DNA of 64,000 nucleotides from Bacillus tequilensis KCTC 13622 (lineage in GTDB: Bacteria > Bacillota > Bacilli > Bacillales > Bacillaceae). Shown piece by piece: positions 1 through 10,154 of this stretch. The stretch spans positions 1 to 64,000 of the forward strand of contig NZ_AYTO01000036.1 in assembly GCF_000507145.1 (NCBI RefSeq), written 5' to 3'. How positions within the stretch are numbered: position 1 is the first letter of the stretch; every line of letters begins with the position of its first letter. The notes beneath the pieces are model-generated. The model did no database searches, was not told the DNA's origin, and was given only the letters and a program-made list of their open reading frames with translations. The translations under genes were made by a program, and so were the position numbers.

Positions 1-3000
1 TGTAGCGCTGGGCTGTTTCTTCAAATAGCTGATGAACCGTTTTGTCTGTCGGAACAGGCAGCGCTTTGCCCTTCCATGCCTCAAGAAGCGTTTGTTTTTC
101 TGTTTCAGTGACGAGTGACAGGCTGGAAAGCGGCTGATTTGGATTGCTGGTGACTGCATCTAGAAGCTGCATCCAGTATTGCTTCCATCGTTCAATCGTT
201 TCAGGCTTAAACAGCGCTGTATTGTACTCGAGTACAAACGTAAGCCCGCCATCGGTTTCGTCAGCCGTCAGTGTGATGTCAAACTTAGCCGTTTTCCGTT
301 CAAACGGATGCGGCTCAAGCTGAATCCCTTTCATCGTTAAATCCTTGATATTCGCATTTTGCATTGAAAATACGGCATCGAATAATGGGTTTCTGCTTAT
401 GTCACGCTGAACCTGTATGTTCCCGATCAGGTCCTCAAGCGGGTAATCCTGCGCTTCAAAAGCGCTGAGTGCTGTTTCTTTCACTTCGCGAAGGTAGTCA
501 GTAAATATCTTTTCACCCTGCGGATATGTGCGCAGCGCCAATGTATTGACAAACATTCCGATCACGCGGCTGACGTCCGCTTGAGATCGTCCGGCTACAG
601 GTGAACCGACGATGATATCGTCTTGCCCGCTTAGTCTTGATAAAAACGCACTGTATGAAGCAAAAAGCACCATGTACAGTGTGGAATCCGTTTCTTTTGC
701 AAGTCTGCGCAGCGCATCAGCTTTGCCTGCTTCTAATGTAAATGCAATGCGGTCTCCCTCAAACGTTTGAACCGCAGGCCTGCTATAGTCAGTCGGAAGT
801 GTCAGCACCGGCAGATCTCCTTCCAGCTCCTTCAGCCAATGCTCCTCTTGCTTCCTGTAAAGCTCAGACTGAATGAACTGCTGCTGCCACACGGCATAAT
901 CCTTATATTGAATACGCAGCGGCTCAAGGGTTTCTCCGTCGTACAGCTTCGAAAGCTCCTCAATCAGCACACCGACAGACGTACCGTCAGAAATAATATG
1001 GTGCATATCGAATAGCAGCACATGCTCAGTGTTTGAATGCTTGATCAGACCCATTCTGAATAGCGGAAGCCGATCGACATGGAAAGGTCTGATAAACTCA
1101 GATACGATCCGCTCCGTCTCTTCTTCTGCAGCTTCGAAATAGGCCAACTCACACTCAGCTTCCTCCCAGATCCGCTGCACCGTTTCTCCATCTTTCATTT
1201 CAAATGTGGTTCTAAAGGCTTCATGTCGCTGCATTAACTGCTGCATGACGCTGTTCAGCCTTTCAACATCAAGCTCACCCGTAAGGCGCAGAACCGCCGG
1301 CATGTTATAGCTTGTTTGCGCTCCCTCAAGCTTCTCGAGTACATACATCCGTTTTTGCGGTGAAGAAACAGGGTACGTTTCTTGTTTCTTTGCCGGACTG
1401 ATGCTGATGGCTGCCCCTTTTTCAGCAGAGGCAATCACCTGCGCCAAGCCTTCAACCGTCGGTGACTGGAAGAGATCTTTAAGTGACAGCTCAACCCCCA
1501 GTTCCCGATGAACCAAGGCAAGCATCTTCATACCTGCTAATGAATGTCCGCCGATGTCAAAGAAGTGGTCATAAACGCCGACTTGTTCAGCCTGAAGCAC
1601 CCTCGCCCAAATGTCTGCGAGTTTTTGTTCCGTTTCATTACGAGGCGCAATATATGAAACACCTCTTGAGACGCTGGCATCAGGAAGCGGGAGCGCTCTC
1701 CGGTCGATTTTTCCGTTTCCGGTCAGCGGCAGCTCGTCCATTTGGATAAACACTGCTGGAACCATGTAAGCTGGCAGATCCTTCGCCGCATGCTCTCTTA
1801 ACTCTTGAGATGACATTTCGCCTTCTCCGACAAAGTACGCGCAGAGCAGCTTGTCTCCCGCTCCTTGATCAACAGCAAGCACGACAGTTTCCTGCACACG
1901 GTCATGGGTTTGCAGCTGATGTTCGATTTCTCCAAGCTCAATACGCTGTCCGCGGATTTTCACCTGATGGTCGATCCGCCCGATAAATTCGATGTCGCCA
2001 TTCGGCAGCCATCTGGCAAGGTCACCCGTTTTATACATGCATTCGCCGGATGTAAACGGATGCGGAACGAACTTCTCCTCAGTCAGCTCCGGACGGTTGT
2101 AATAGCCTTTCACGAGTCCTTCGCCGCTGACGCAAAGCTCTCCGGCGATCCCGGCAGGCTGCACATGTCCAGCCCGGTCAAGGATGTACACTTCCGTATT
2201 GCTGACTGGTTTTCCAATCGGAACAGACAGCGTGTGCTCATCTAATTCATCAACTGGATGATACGTCGCGAAAACCGTGCTTTCAGACGGTCCGTACATG
2301 TGAAGGAGCTTGCCCTTTCCGACCATTTGCAAAGCTTTTCTTACATGTTCAACCGAAGCCCGCTCCCCGCCAAACATAATTTTGCGAAGCGTTGACAAGC
2401 ACGCCGGATTCAAGTCCACAAGCAGGTGGAACAAAGCGGTTGTAATCATGAGAATGCTGATGTTCTCCCGTTCAATGACGCGGGACAGGCGAGCCATATC
2501 CAAGACGGTTTCTTTCGGTATCAGCACAAGCTTGGCGCCGTTTAACAATGAACCGAACATATCAAACATAAACGCGTCAAACACGTAATTGGAAAGTCCG
2601 AGAATTGTATCCTGTTCAGTAATGCTGAGATAATTCGTTTCTTTCACCGTGCGCAGAATATTGGCATGTGTCACGATATTACCCTTTGGCGTTCCTGTCG
2701 TTCCGGACGTATACGTCAGGTTGGCCATCGCCGCAGAATCAAGAGGCAGCGCGAGGTTTTGCGCATCGGCATGGTAGCTTTCTTCCTCATCCGCAAGCAC
2801 AATCACACCGCTGAATTCGGCTTCCTCGGCTAAAGCCTTTAATTTTTTCTGAGTGAGAAGCACGTTCGCTCCGCTGTCGCGGAAGAAATGCTGCATCCGC
2901 TGAATCGGATGTTCCGGATCAATCGGAACATAGGCCGAACCTGTTTTTAATACCGCGAGGATCGACACAATCATGTCCATTGACCGTTCGCATAAGACAG

Positions 3001-6000
3001 CCGCTGTTCTTCCTTCTCCCGCTCCAAGTGAAAGAATGCCGCGCGCTAACCGATTGGCACGCTCATTCAGCTCACGATAAGTGAGTGATTCGCCTTCATA
3101 TTGAAGTGCTGGATGGTCTGGCGTTCTCGCCGCCTGCTCCTCAAACAGCTGAACAATCGTTTTGTCTTTCGGATAAGATGTTCTTTCCGGGTTAAACCGC
3201 TGAATTTGCGAAGCAACCCCCTCTTCAGAAAGAAGCTTGTACTCAGAAATCAGTTTCTCAGGCTCAGCCGCAGCATCCTCAAGCAGCCGCGCAAAATGGT
3301 TGAGCAGCCTGTCAGCAGTGCTTTGCTTAAACAGCTTCGTGCTGTAGTCCAAATCGAGCTCAATGCCCTCAACGGTTTCTCTCGCCTGCACCGTCAAATC
3401 AAACTTTGCAATCTTGAAGTTGGTCTCGTGAACAGACAAGGTCAGATCACCGACAGACGGAATGCCTGCTGTCGCGTTTTGAAGACTGAACATCGTGTCA
3501 AACAGCGGATGTCTGCTTACATCACGCGGAATGCTCAAATCTTCAACAAGCCACTCAAACGGGTAGTTCTGATGAGAAAAGGCATCCAGCACCTGTTTGC
3601 GGACACGCGTGATCAATTTGGTAAACGTCTCGTCCTGCCTCACTTCACTGCGAATCGCGAGCGTATTGACGAACATCCCGACAATGCCCTCTGTATCGGA
3701 GTGGTTTCTGCCCGCTGACGGCGTCCCGACAATGATGTCATCCTGTCCCGTATACTTTGACAAAAGCGTATAGTAAGCAGACAGCATCACCATATACAGC
3801 GTGGCGCCGTTTTGTTCAGCCAAACGCTGTAAACGATCCTTTAATCCCGCATCCAGCTTGATTGACACCCGGTCTCCTTCAAAGCTTTGAACAGGCGGTC
3901 TCGGATAATCAGACAGAAGCTGAAGCACCGGAAGCTCGCCCGCAAAGGCTTCCTTCCAATACGCCCGTTCCTTCTGGTAACCTTCAGCAGCCTGGCCGCT
4001 TTGCCACACGGCATAATCCTTATACTGAAGGCGCAGCTCAGGAAGCTGTTCACCTTTATATAAACGGGCTAACTCCTCCAAGATAATGCCGATGGACACA
4101 CCGTCAGAAATCAAATGGTGCATGTCAAACAGCAGCATATGACGGCTCTCTTCAAGCTTCATCAAGCCGATTCTGAACAGCGGCGCTTTCGCCAAGTCAA
4201 ATTTCCGGACAAATGATGTCATAACCGACTCATCGGAGCGGCCGCCTTTTTCAATGATCTCGATATTGAAATCGACGCTGTCATGGATTTTCTGTCTCGG
4301 CGTGCTGTTTTCAAGAACAAATGACGTTCTCAAAGATTCGTGGCGGCGGATTAACCCTTGAAATGCGCGCTCCAGCTTTTGAATCTCTAAAGGTCCTTCC
4401 AAAATCGCTGCCGCCGGCATGTTGTAGCCGACTCCCGCATCTTCGAACTGGCTGACGATATATGTTCGCTGCTGCGCCAGCGAAAGCGGGTAATGCCCTT
4501 GTTTTTCAGCAGGTTCAATCGCTGCAAATGCCCGGCTTTCTCTGTGGTCGGCTTCCTCTGCAAGTGCGGCAATCGTCGGATGCTCAAACAAATATTGAAG
4601 CGGAATGTCAGCGCCTGTTTCCTTATGAATCTTTGTTAAAAGCGTCATCGCCTTCAATGAATGCCCGCCTGTTTCAAAGAAATTGTCATAGATTCCTGCC
4701 TTCTCAACATTCAGCACGTCCTGCCAAATGGCTGCGATTGCTTTTTCTGTCTCATTGCGCGGCGCCGTATAGGCCGTTCCGCTGACCGCCTTCACCTCCA
4801 GCGCAAACAGCTTGCGGCGGTCGACTTTACCGCTTGGCGTGAGCGGAATTTCTGTGATTTCTGTAAAGTAAGCCGGCACCATATAGTCAGGAAGCTGTCT
4901 GGCAGCATGCTCCCGCAGGCTGGCCGGAGCAAATTCACTGTCTGGCTTCTGCACAACATATGCGCAAACCTCAAGGTTCCCCTGTTCGTCAGGGCGTGCC
5001 AAAACAACGGCTTTCGCCACGTCTGGCGCCTGCTGAATCACGGCTTCAATTTCGCCAAGCTCAATCCGGTATCCGCGGACTTTAACCTGGTCATCCTCTC
5101 TTCCTAAATATTCGATTGTTCCATCCGGCAGCCAGCGCACCACATCTCCAGTACGGTACATGCGGTCGCCTGGCACGAACGGATCTTGTAAAAACTTCTC
5201 AGCCGTCAATTCAGGCAAATGCAAATAGCCTCGGCCGACACCGTCGCCGGCGATATAAAGCTCGCCCGCCACGCCTTCCGGCTGCAGCCGGCCTTTTTGA
5301 TCCAAAATATATAAGCGGTTATTCCCCAGTGCTTTCCCGATTGGCACATACGCTGATTGAACAGCACTCTCCGGGATAACGGGATGAACAGACGCGTCCA
5401 CACATGTTTCAGTCGGTCCGTACACATTCGTCAAACGCGGCGCTGTGCCTGCTTCCTTAAACAGGTTCAGCAGCTTGTCCGCAACAACAGACGATAAGCC
5501 CTCTCCTCCGATCAGCATGTGCTTCAGCTTGAGGCCTTCAAAATCGTCCGCAGCGATCAGCATTTGCAGATGGGCCGGTGTACCGTCCGTCGCTTCAATG
5601 CTGTGCTTGCGATAATACGCAGCAAGGGCGGATCCGTTTGTCACTGTTGTCTTCGGTACGATATAAAGGGTTTGCCCCAAAAGGAGCGACGCGAAAATCT
5701 GCTTCACTGACGCATCAAAGTGGAACGGCGCAAGCAATGCCATCCGCAATGTCTGGCTGCCGCTTTGGTAAATCGTCCGCTGCAAAGATTCAACTAAATG
5801 ATGAACCTGGCGATGCTCGATCATCACGCCTTTCGGACGTCCGGTCGTTCCCGATGTGTAAATAATGTAGGCAAGGTTTCGGGCGTTCATATCTGCATGT
5901 AAGCTTTCAGCTGCACCTTCCGAAATGGCCCGATCAAAATCAATCAGCTCAGCATTAGCTTTAGGAGCCTCAACCTTCGATTCAGTCAGGATAAAGTCCG

Positions 6001-7675
6001 CACCGCAGTCATCCAAAATATATTGAATGCGCTCCGCCGGAAATCCGGGATCAATCGGCACATAGGCCCCGCCGGCTTTTAAAATCCCCATGATAGACGG
6101 AATCATACGTTCAGAGCGCTCAAGCAGAACCGCGACAGGACGGTCCGGGCCGACACCTTTCTGTTTCAGCACATTGGCGATGCGAGCAGATTGTTCATGT
6201 AACGTTCGATAGGACAATGTCCGGCCTTCAAATACAACTGCCGGATGATCAGAAAGCCGTTCAGCCTGTTCTTGGAACAGCTCAGGAATCGTCATATCCT
6301 TGCGATAGCTCACAGATTCACCGACGGCTCTCGCAAGCAGCTTCTCTTTCTCCGCTTCAGAAATCAGCGTTAATTCATCAATTGCATGGTCTGGATGCGA
6401 TAACGCGTTCTCCAGCATCGTAATCATGCGCTCACAAACAATTTTGATTTCGTCACGTGAAAATAAATCAGTGCGGTAATCAAAATCAATGGTGAGGCTT
6501 CCGGTATCCCATCGATCCTTTACATGAATTGAGACATCATTTAATCCGCTGCCGCTGAAAATCGGCTCAGTCAAAAAAGCAAGTTCCTCTTCTTTCTGCC
6601 ACTGCATCACCTGATATTCAAGAGATACCGTAAACAGCTTGGTCAAAGAACGCTTTGTTTCACGCAAATCGTTGATCAGAAGGTTATACGGGTACTTTTG
6701 ATGGCGAAGCGTCTTCATGAGATCCTTCATACGGTCTTTGACAAAATCTAAAAACGCCTGCCCGCCATCAATGTTTGTCCGAAGCGGAACAGTGGAAACA
6801 AACATGCCAAGCATCTGCTTCTCTTTCGCATTCGTCCGGTTGCCCATAAAGGTTCCCGTCACAACATCATTCTGGCCGCTGACTCTGTACAAATAGGCGG
6901 CAAGCACCGATTGAAACACCGAAAGAACACTGACCTTGTTTGTTTCACAAAAGGATAGAAGCTGCTGATGAAGCGCTTCAGGCACATCCTTAGAAAACCT
7001 CGCAGCATCCAAGCTTCCTCCCGCAGAAGCATTCCGTTTCAGGGAAACAAGTTCCGGCACCGATTCGAATTGCTTGTTCCAAAACGCTTTGTCCTTTTCA
7101 AATCGCTTCGATTGAGCATAGTCCTGTTCAGATAAAACATGATCGATAAATGAGTGCGAGATGCCTGCCTTTGTTTCTGAAGCACCGGCTAATTCTAAGT
7201 AAATATGCATAATGGCATTTCCGAGAATATTCATGGAAATTCCATCAGAAATCACGTGGTGGACATTCACGTAATACCACACTTCATTTTCTTGTAAAGT
7301 GAACAAAGAAAAACGGAACAAATCACAATCATAAAGCGGCAAAGGTTTTCTCGTTTCCTCCCGGCCCCATTGTGAAATAGTTTCTCTCGCATTCGGATCT
7401 TCAGTGGTGTCTGTATGTTTTATATCAACAGGCCGATACTCGCTTATATATTGAACGGGCTCTCCGTTTTCATCGAGCCGCAAACGAAGGCGCATGGCAT
7501 CATTTCTGCGGATAAACTCTTGAATCGCCCGTTCGACAAGCGTCCGGTCAACTCTTTCAGCTGAAACCAGCTTACCAATCCCCGCGAGATTCGAAATGCT
7601 CGTCTGAGGATAAAATTTTTCTGTATACCAAATTCGTTTTTGTGCATCCGTTAAAGGGTAAAAAGTCATTTCCAT
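1..7675 (-). CDS. srfAA: Surfactin synthetase subunit 1 (partial, 3' end beyond window)
   Basis: Multimodular non-ribosomal peptide synthetase that loads and joins the first residues of the lipopeptide surfactin. About 2,558 codons are present out of roughly 3,580 in the family. Visible order: C1 (HHxxxDG motif HHVISDG near residue 141), A1 (TSGTTGRPKG near 608), T1 (FETGGHSL, phosphopantetheine Ser near 1005), C2 (HHLISDG near 1185), A2 (TSGTTGTPKG near 1658), T2 (FDIGGHSL near 2043), C3 (HHIISDG near 2225), then the linker and first residues of A3 at the window edge. An N-terminal C domain fits an acylating starter module. By homology modules 1-3 take Glu, Leu, Leu. The chosen ATG (7675) sits about 10 nt after a strong GGGGAGG; an in-frame ATG at 7684 is too close to it. 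No frameshift was seen. Serine loading needs an Sfp-type transferase, which is not in this window. Confidence 0.97.
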   Translation of the reverse strand, partial: MEMTFYPLTDAQKRIWYTEKFYPQTSISNLAGIGKLVSAERVDRTLVERAIQEFIRRNDAMRLRLRLDENGEPVQYISEYRPVDIKHTDTTEDPNARETISQWGREETRKPLPLYDCDLFRFSLFTLQENEVWYYVNVHHVISDGISMNILGNAIMHIYLELAGASETKAGISHSFIDHVLSEQDYAQSKRFEKDKAFWNKQFESVPELVSLKRNASAGGSLDAARFSKDVPEALHQQLLSFCETNKVSVLSVFQSVLAAYLYRVSGQNDVVTGTFMGNRTNAKEKQMLGMFVSTVPLRTNIDGGQAFLDFVKDRMKDLMKTLRHQKYPYNLLINDLRETKRSLTKLFTVSLEYQVMQWQKEEELAFLTEPIFSGSGLNDVSIHVKDRWDTGSLTIDFDYRTDLFSRDEIKIVCERMITMLENALSHPDHAIDELTLISEAEKEKLLARAVGESVSYRKDMTIPELFQEQAERLSDHPAVVFEGRTLSYRTLHEQSARIANVLKQKGVGPDRPVAVLLERSERMIPSIMGILKAGGAYVPIDPGFPAERIQYILDDCGADFILTESKVEAPKANAELIDFDRAISEGAAESLHADMNARNLAYIIYTSGTTGRPKGVMIEHRQVHHLVESLQRTIYQSGSQTLRMALLAPFHFDASVKQIFASLLLGQTLYIVPKTTVTNGSALAAYYRKHSIEATDGTPAHLQMLIAADDFEGLKLKHMLIGGEGLSSVVADKLLNLFKEAGTAPRLTNVYGPTETCVDASVHPVIPESAVQSAYVPIGKALGNNRLYILDQKGRLQPEGVAGELYIAGDGVGRGYLHLPELTAEKFLQDPFVPGDRMYRTGDVVRWLPDGTIEYLGREDDQVKVRGYRIELGEIEAVIQQAPDVAKAVVLARPDEQGNLEVCAYVVQKPDSEFAPASLREHAARQLPDYMVPAYFTEITEIPLTPSGKVDRRKLFALEVKAVSGTAYTAPRNETEKAIAAIWQDVLNVEKAGIYDNFFETGGHSLKAMTLLTKIHKETGADIPLQYLFEHPTIAALAEEADHRESRAFAAIEPAEKQGHYPLSLAQQRTYIVSQFEDAGVGYNMPAAAILEGPLEIQKLERAFQGLIRRHESLRTSFVLENSTPRQKIHDSVDFNIEIIEKGGRSDESVMTSFVRKFDLAKAPLFRIGLMKLEESRHMLLFDMHHLISDGVSIGIILEELARLYKGEQLPELRLQYKDYAVWQSGQAAEGYQKERAYWKEAFAGELPVLQLLSDYPRPPVQSFEGDRVSIKLDAGLKDRLQRLAEQNGATLYMVMLSAYYTLLSKYTGQDDIIVGTPSAGRNHSDTEGIVGMFVNTLAIRSEVRQDETFTKLITRVRKQVLDAFSHQNYPFEWLVEDLSIPRDVSRHPLFDTMFSLQNATAGIPSVGDLTLSVHETNFKIAKFDLTVQARETVEGIELDLDYSTKLFKQSTADRLLNHFARLLEDAAAEPEKLISEYKLLSEEGVASQIQRFNPERTSYPKDKTIVQLFEEQAARTPDHPALQYEGESLTYRELNERANRLARGILSLGAGEGRTAAVLCERSMDMIVSILAVLKTGSAYVPIDPEHPIQRMQHFFRDSGANVLLTQKKLKALAEEAEFSGVIVLADEEESYHADAQNLALPLDSAAMANLTYTSGTTGTPKGNIVTHANILRTVKETNYLSITEQDTILGLSNYVFDAFMFDMFGSLLNGAKLVLIPKETVLDMARLSRVIERENISILMITTALFHLLVDLNPACLSTLRKIMFGGERASVEHVRKALQMVGKGKLLHMYGPSESTVFATYHPVDELDEHTLSVPIGKPVSNTEVYILDRAGHVQPAGIAGELCVSGEGLVKGYYNRPELTEEKFVPHPFTSGECMYKTGDLARWLPNGDIEFIGRIDHQVKIRGQRIELGEIEHQLQTHDRVQETVVLAVDQGAGDKLLCAYFVGEGEMSSQELREHAAKDLPAYMVPAVFIQMDELPLTGNGKIDRRALPLPDASVSRGVSYIAPRNETEQKLADIWARVLQAEQVGVYDHFFDIGGHSLAGMKMLALVHRELGVELSLKDLFQSPTVEGLAQVIASAEKGAAISISPAKKQETYPVSSPQKRMYVLEKLEGAQTSYNMPAVLRLTGELDVERLNSVMQQLMQRHEAFRTTFEMKDGETVQRIWEEAECELAYFEAAEEETERIVSEFIRPFHVDRLPLFRMGLIKHSNTEHVLLFDMHHIISDGTSVGVLIEELSKLYDGETLEPLRIQYKDYAVWQQQFIQSELYRKQEEHWLKELEGDLPVLTLPTDYSRPAVQTFEGDRIAFTLEAGKADALRRLAKETDSTLYMVLFASYSAFLSRLSGQDDIIVGSPVAGRSQADVSRVIGMFVNTLALRTYPQGEKIFTDYLREVKETALSAFEAQDYPLEDLIGNIQVQRDISRNPLFDAVFSMQNANIKDLTMKGIQLEPHPFERKTAKFDITLTADETDGGLTFVLEYNTALFKPETIERWKQYWMQLLDAVTSNPNQPLSSLSLVTETEKQTLLEAWKGKALPVPTDKTVHQLFEETAQRY

Positions 7676-8025
7676 ATTTGTCATACCTCCCCTGATCTTC
7701 AATAAGCAGTGAACATGTGCAGCTTATTTTTCTTTTCTTGTTCAAATAAGCTTTTGATCCTTATGAACTAACATCCAAGAAAGCCCAAAGCACTACGCTA
7801 AAAAAACAGTACAGCCAACAAAAAAACAAAATGCCGCTATCTAAACGGCTGCCACCAATCATCATTGCGGCGTTTAACACAAGCGAACAAAGACCGCAAC
7901 AGCCTCGCACCAGTTGAAAACAGTTTTGGCTATTTATTCATGGTTTTCAATATTTTTTTACATTACTACCGTTCACTTTAAATGAAAAAAATGTTTTTAT
8001 CACCGAAAAATAGGTGAAAAGTTCC
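7676..8025 (-). promoter_or_regulatory. srfAA leader and core promoter region
   Basis: About 350 bases between the srfAA start and the ComA boxes hold no credible gene. The region is AT-rich near 7930-8000, where the core promoter should lie just downstream of the proximal ComA box, and is followed by a long untranslated leader. Part of the leader (about 7831-7877) contains partly complementary GCCGC/GCGGC-type segments that could fold. I could not assign the -35 and -10 elements with confidence. Confidence 0.5.
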
Positions 8026-8041
8026 ATGCGGGATACCGAAA
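8026..8041 (-). promoter_or_regulatory. Proximal ComA box of srfAA
   Basis: ATGCGG-GATA-CCGAAA resembles the ComA recognition sequence TTGCGG-N4-CCGCAA, with mismatches at the outer positions. It is on the srfAA side of the perfect box at 8069-8084, with a centre-to-centre distance of 43 bp (about four helical turns). Paired ComA dimers activating srfA in response to ComX/ComP quorum sensing are established in B. subtilis. Confidence 0.8.
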
Positions 8042-8068
8042 GATTCCATTTTATTTACTGGGATATTT

Positions 8069-8084
8069 TTGCGGGATACCGCAA
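8069..8084 (-). promoter_or_regulatory. Distal ComA box of srfAA (perfect palindrome)
   Basis: TTGCGG-GATA-CCGCAA matches the ComA consensus exactly at all twelve defined positions. Together with the weaker proximal box it forms the quorum-sensing activation site of the surfactin operon. Confidence 0.9.
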
Positions 8085-8219
8085 CAATTTCCACTAAACA
8101 TTATTTACAGAAAAATTAAAAAATAAAATCAGATGATCCCATTTATCCCGCTTTATTATTGAATGCCCTTTACAATCTTTACATGGCATCTGTTTACCGC
8201 GCAAAAACCGAAAATCACG

Positions 8220-8256
8220 CAAAAAAAAATAAGACACTCTTATGCTAGAGTGCCTT
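8220..8256 (-). terminator. Intrinsic terminator of hxlR
   Basis: On the minus strand, AAGGCACTCT pairs with AGAGTGTCTT around a short loop and is followed by a long T run. The stem begins at the hxlR stop codon. Confidence 0.85.
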
Positions 8257-8617
8257 ACAACGATTCCTTAATGACATTTTTATCGATATCAATCAATTCC
8301 ATATACCCTTTCCCCCACTCATACATGGCATCAAGAATAGGCATCAGGCTCTCTCCTTGCGGGGTCAAGGAATATTCAACCTTCGGCGGGACAACCGGAT
8401 ACACTTCCCTGTGAACGATCAAATCCTGCTCAAGCTCTCTCAGCTGATTCACGAGGATCTTCTGCGTAATATCAGGAATCAAAGCTTTTAATTCATTGAA
8501 CCGTTTTGTACCTTCTTTTCCCAAATGCCACAATATGAGCATTTTCCATTTACCGCCGATCACCGCAAGCGTTAATTCCTTCTCACAATTAAACCTTTTA
8601 TCGTCCATCCGGCTCAA
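8255..8617 (-). CDS. hxlR: HxlR, DUF24-type transcriptional activator of hxlAB
   Basis: A 120-residue winged-helix protein of the HxlR/DUF24 family. In B. subtilis it activates hxlAB in response to formaldehyde. The family core is visible: a near-N-terminal Cys (FNCEKELTL, Cys11), the [12 protein letters not shown] helix, and the [18 protein letters not shown] recognition-helix region. It is divergent from hxlA, the usual arrangement for a local regulator. The start is TTG at 8617, behind a GGGGGG-type ribosome site; the in-frame ATG three codons later is less well spaced. The length equals the 168 protein as I remember it. Confidence 0.95.
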   Translation of the reverse strand: MSRMDDKRFNCEKELTLAVIGGKWKMLILWHLGKEGTKRFNELKALIPDITQKILVNQLRELEQDLIVHREVYPVVPPKVEYSLTPQGESLMPILDAMYEWGKGYMELIDIDKNVIKESL

Positions 8618-8846
8618 AAGAACCCCCCCTTGGTATACTTTTTGTATGTTACATGCATATCATCACTTACTTACTTTTTCGCAGACTCTTTTTATTATAC
8701 TCACTCCTAAAACCAAGCGAAAGAAATCTGATTGCCTCTCCTCACAGTATCCTCCAAGTAACTATTTGACTTCAAAGTGCCTACTATTCATGAAAAGAGG
8801 GAACCTATAGAATGAAAAGTAATTCGAAAAAGGGAGTGGATCAACA
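8618..8846. promoter_or_regulatory. hxlR-hxlA divergent control region
   Basis: The 229 bp between the divergent genes should hold both promoters and the HxlR sites. Two tracts have the GTA/TAC-rich look of DUF24-family sites: GTATACTTTTTGTATG next to hxlR (about 8632) and AGTATCCTCCAAGTAACTA next to hxlA (about 8747). A TTGACT hexamer at 8766-8771 could be a -35, but no -10 sits at normal spacing, as often happens at activator-dependent promoters. Assignment is tentative. Confidence 0.45.
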
Positions 8847-9479
8847 ATGGAATTACAGCTAGCATTAGACCTCGTCAACATCCCGGAAGCCATCGAGCTC
8901 GTCAAAGAAGTGGAACAATACATCGATGTGGTTGAGATCGGAACACCGGTTGTCATTAATGAAGGCCTTAGAGCCGTTAAAGAAATAAAAGAAGCATTTC
9001 CGCAATTGAAGGTTCTGGCAGACCTGAAAATCATGGATGCCGGCGGATACGAAATCATGAAAGCGTCGGAAGCTGGCGCTGACATCATCACTGTTTTAGG
9101 GGCTACAGACGACGCAACAATTAAAGGCGCTGTTGAAGAAGCCAAAAAACAAAAGAAGAAAATTTTAGTGGACATGATCAACGTGAAAGATATTGAATCC
9201 CGCGCGAAAGAAATTGACGCACTCGGTGTTGACTACATCTGCGTCCACACTGGCTATGATCTTCAAGCAGAGGGCAAAAACTCTTTCGAAGAATTAACGA
9301 CAATCAAAAATGCCGTAAAAAACGCAAAAACTGCAATTGCGGGCGGAATCAAACTTGATACACTGCCAGAAGTGATCAAACAACATCCTGACCTTGTCAT
9401 TGTCGGGGGCGGAATCACAAGCGCAGCAGACAAAGCAGAAACAGCTTCAAAAATGAAACAGCTGATTGCCCAAGGATAA
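8847..9479 (+). CDS. hxlA: 3-Hexulose-6-phosphate synthase
   Basis: Condenses formaldehyde with ribulose 5-phosphate to D-arabino-3-hexulose 6-phosphate, the first step of the ribulose monophosphate pathway. It is a cytosolic, metal-dependent TIM barrel of the orotidine-monophosphate decarboxylase superfamily. The family signature DLKIMDAGGYE (about residues 60-70) supplies the metal and phosphate site, and AGGIKLDTLP and VVGGGITSA near the C terminus bind phosphate. Its 210 residues are full length. ATG follows AAAGGGAGTGG at good spacing. hxlB begins 5 nt after the stop, so the two are co-transcribed. In a non-methylotroph the role is formaldehyde detoxification. Confidence 0.97.
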   Translation: MELQLALDLVNIPEAIELVKEVEQYIDVVEIGTPVVINEGLRAVKEIKEAFPQLKVLADLKIMDAGGYEIMKASEAGADIITVLGATDDATIKGAVEEAKKQKKKILVDMINVKDIESRAKEIDALGVDYICVHTGYDLQAEGKNSFEELTTIKNAVKNAKTAIAGGIKLDTLPEVIKQHPDLVIVGGGITSAADKAETASKMKQLIAQG

Positions 9480-9484
9480 TTCAG

Positions 9485-10042
9485 ATGAAAACGACTGAAT
9501 ACGTAACGGAAATTCTCAATGAGTTACACCGTTCAGCGGCTTATATTTCTGATAAAGAGGCTGACCAGCTTGCCGATCACATTCTTTCATCCAATCAAAT
9601 TTTCACTGCGGGCGCGGGTCGTTCCGGCCTGATGGCAAAATCCTTCGCGATGAGATTGATGCATATGGGCTTCAACGCCCATATCGTCGGTGAGATTCTC
9701 ACTCCGCCGCTCCGAGAAGGAGACCTCGTCATTATCGGCTCAGGATCAGGAGAAACAAAGAACCTGATCCATACAGCGGCAAAAGCAAAAAGCTTACATG
9801 GAATTGTTGCCGCTTTAACCATCAATCCGGATTCAAGCATTGGAGCACAAGCGGATCTCATCGTCAAAATGCCTGGCTCTCCTAAAGACCAGTCAAACGG
9901 AAGCGATAAAACCATCCAGCCAATGGGATCATTATTCGAGCAGACTTTGCTGCTATTCTACGATGCAGTGATTTTAAAACTCATGGAGAGAAAAGGGCTC
10001 GATTCCGGAACCATGTTCACACACCACGCAAACCTTGAATAG
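9485..10042 (+). CDS. hxlB: 6-Phospho-3-hexuloisomerase
   Basis: Isomerises the HxlA product to fructose 6-phosphate, completing formaldehyde fixation. It is a 185-residue SIS-domain protein. The phosphosugar-binding segments are visible as GAGRSGLMAKSFAMRL (about residues 43-58) and GSGSGETKNLIHTA (about 85-98), with QPMGSLFEQ near 150 typical of the PHI family. It directly follows hxlA in a two-gene operon ending at the hairpin 10051-10078. Confidence 0.97.
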   Translation: MKTTEYVTEILNELHRSAAYISDKEADQLADHILSSNQIFTAGAGRSGLMAKSFAMRLMHMGFNAHIVGEILTPPLREGDLVIIGSGSGETKNLIHTAAKAKSLHGIVAALTINPDSSIGAQADLIVKMPGSPKDQSNGSDKTIQPMGSLFEQTLLLFYDAVILKLMERKGLDSGTMFTHHANLE

Positions 10043-10050
10043 CTTCACAC

Positions 10051-10078
10051 AACCGGCCTGATTTTCAGGCCGGTTTTA
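10051..10078 (+). terminator. hxlAB terminator
   Basis: AACCGGCCTG and CAGGCCGGTT form a perfect GC-rich stem around a short ATTTT loop, ending in a T-rich tail. Confidence 0.9.
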
Positions 10079-10154
10079 ATATTTTCTAAAATAAAACTTC
10101 AAACCCAAAAACCCGATAAGTAATATGATCTGCAAACTATAAAAAGGAGGAATT

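Noticed and set aside
3101-3718. 205-codon open frame opposite srfAA
   Set aside because: Antisense shadow of a GC-rich long gene; composition is not protein-like and there is no start signal.
1-7675. Possible comS embedded in the surfactin genes
   Set aside because: comS lies within srfAB in B. subtilis, which is outside this window.
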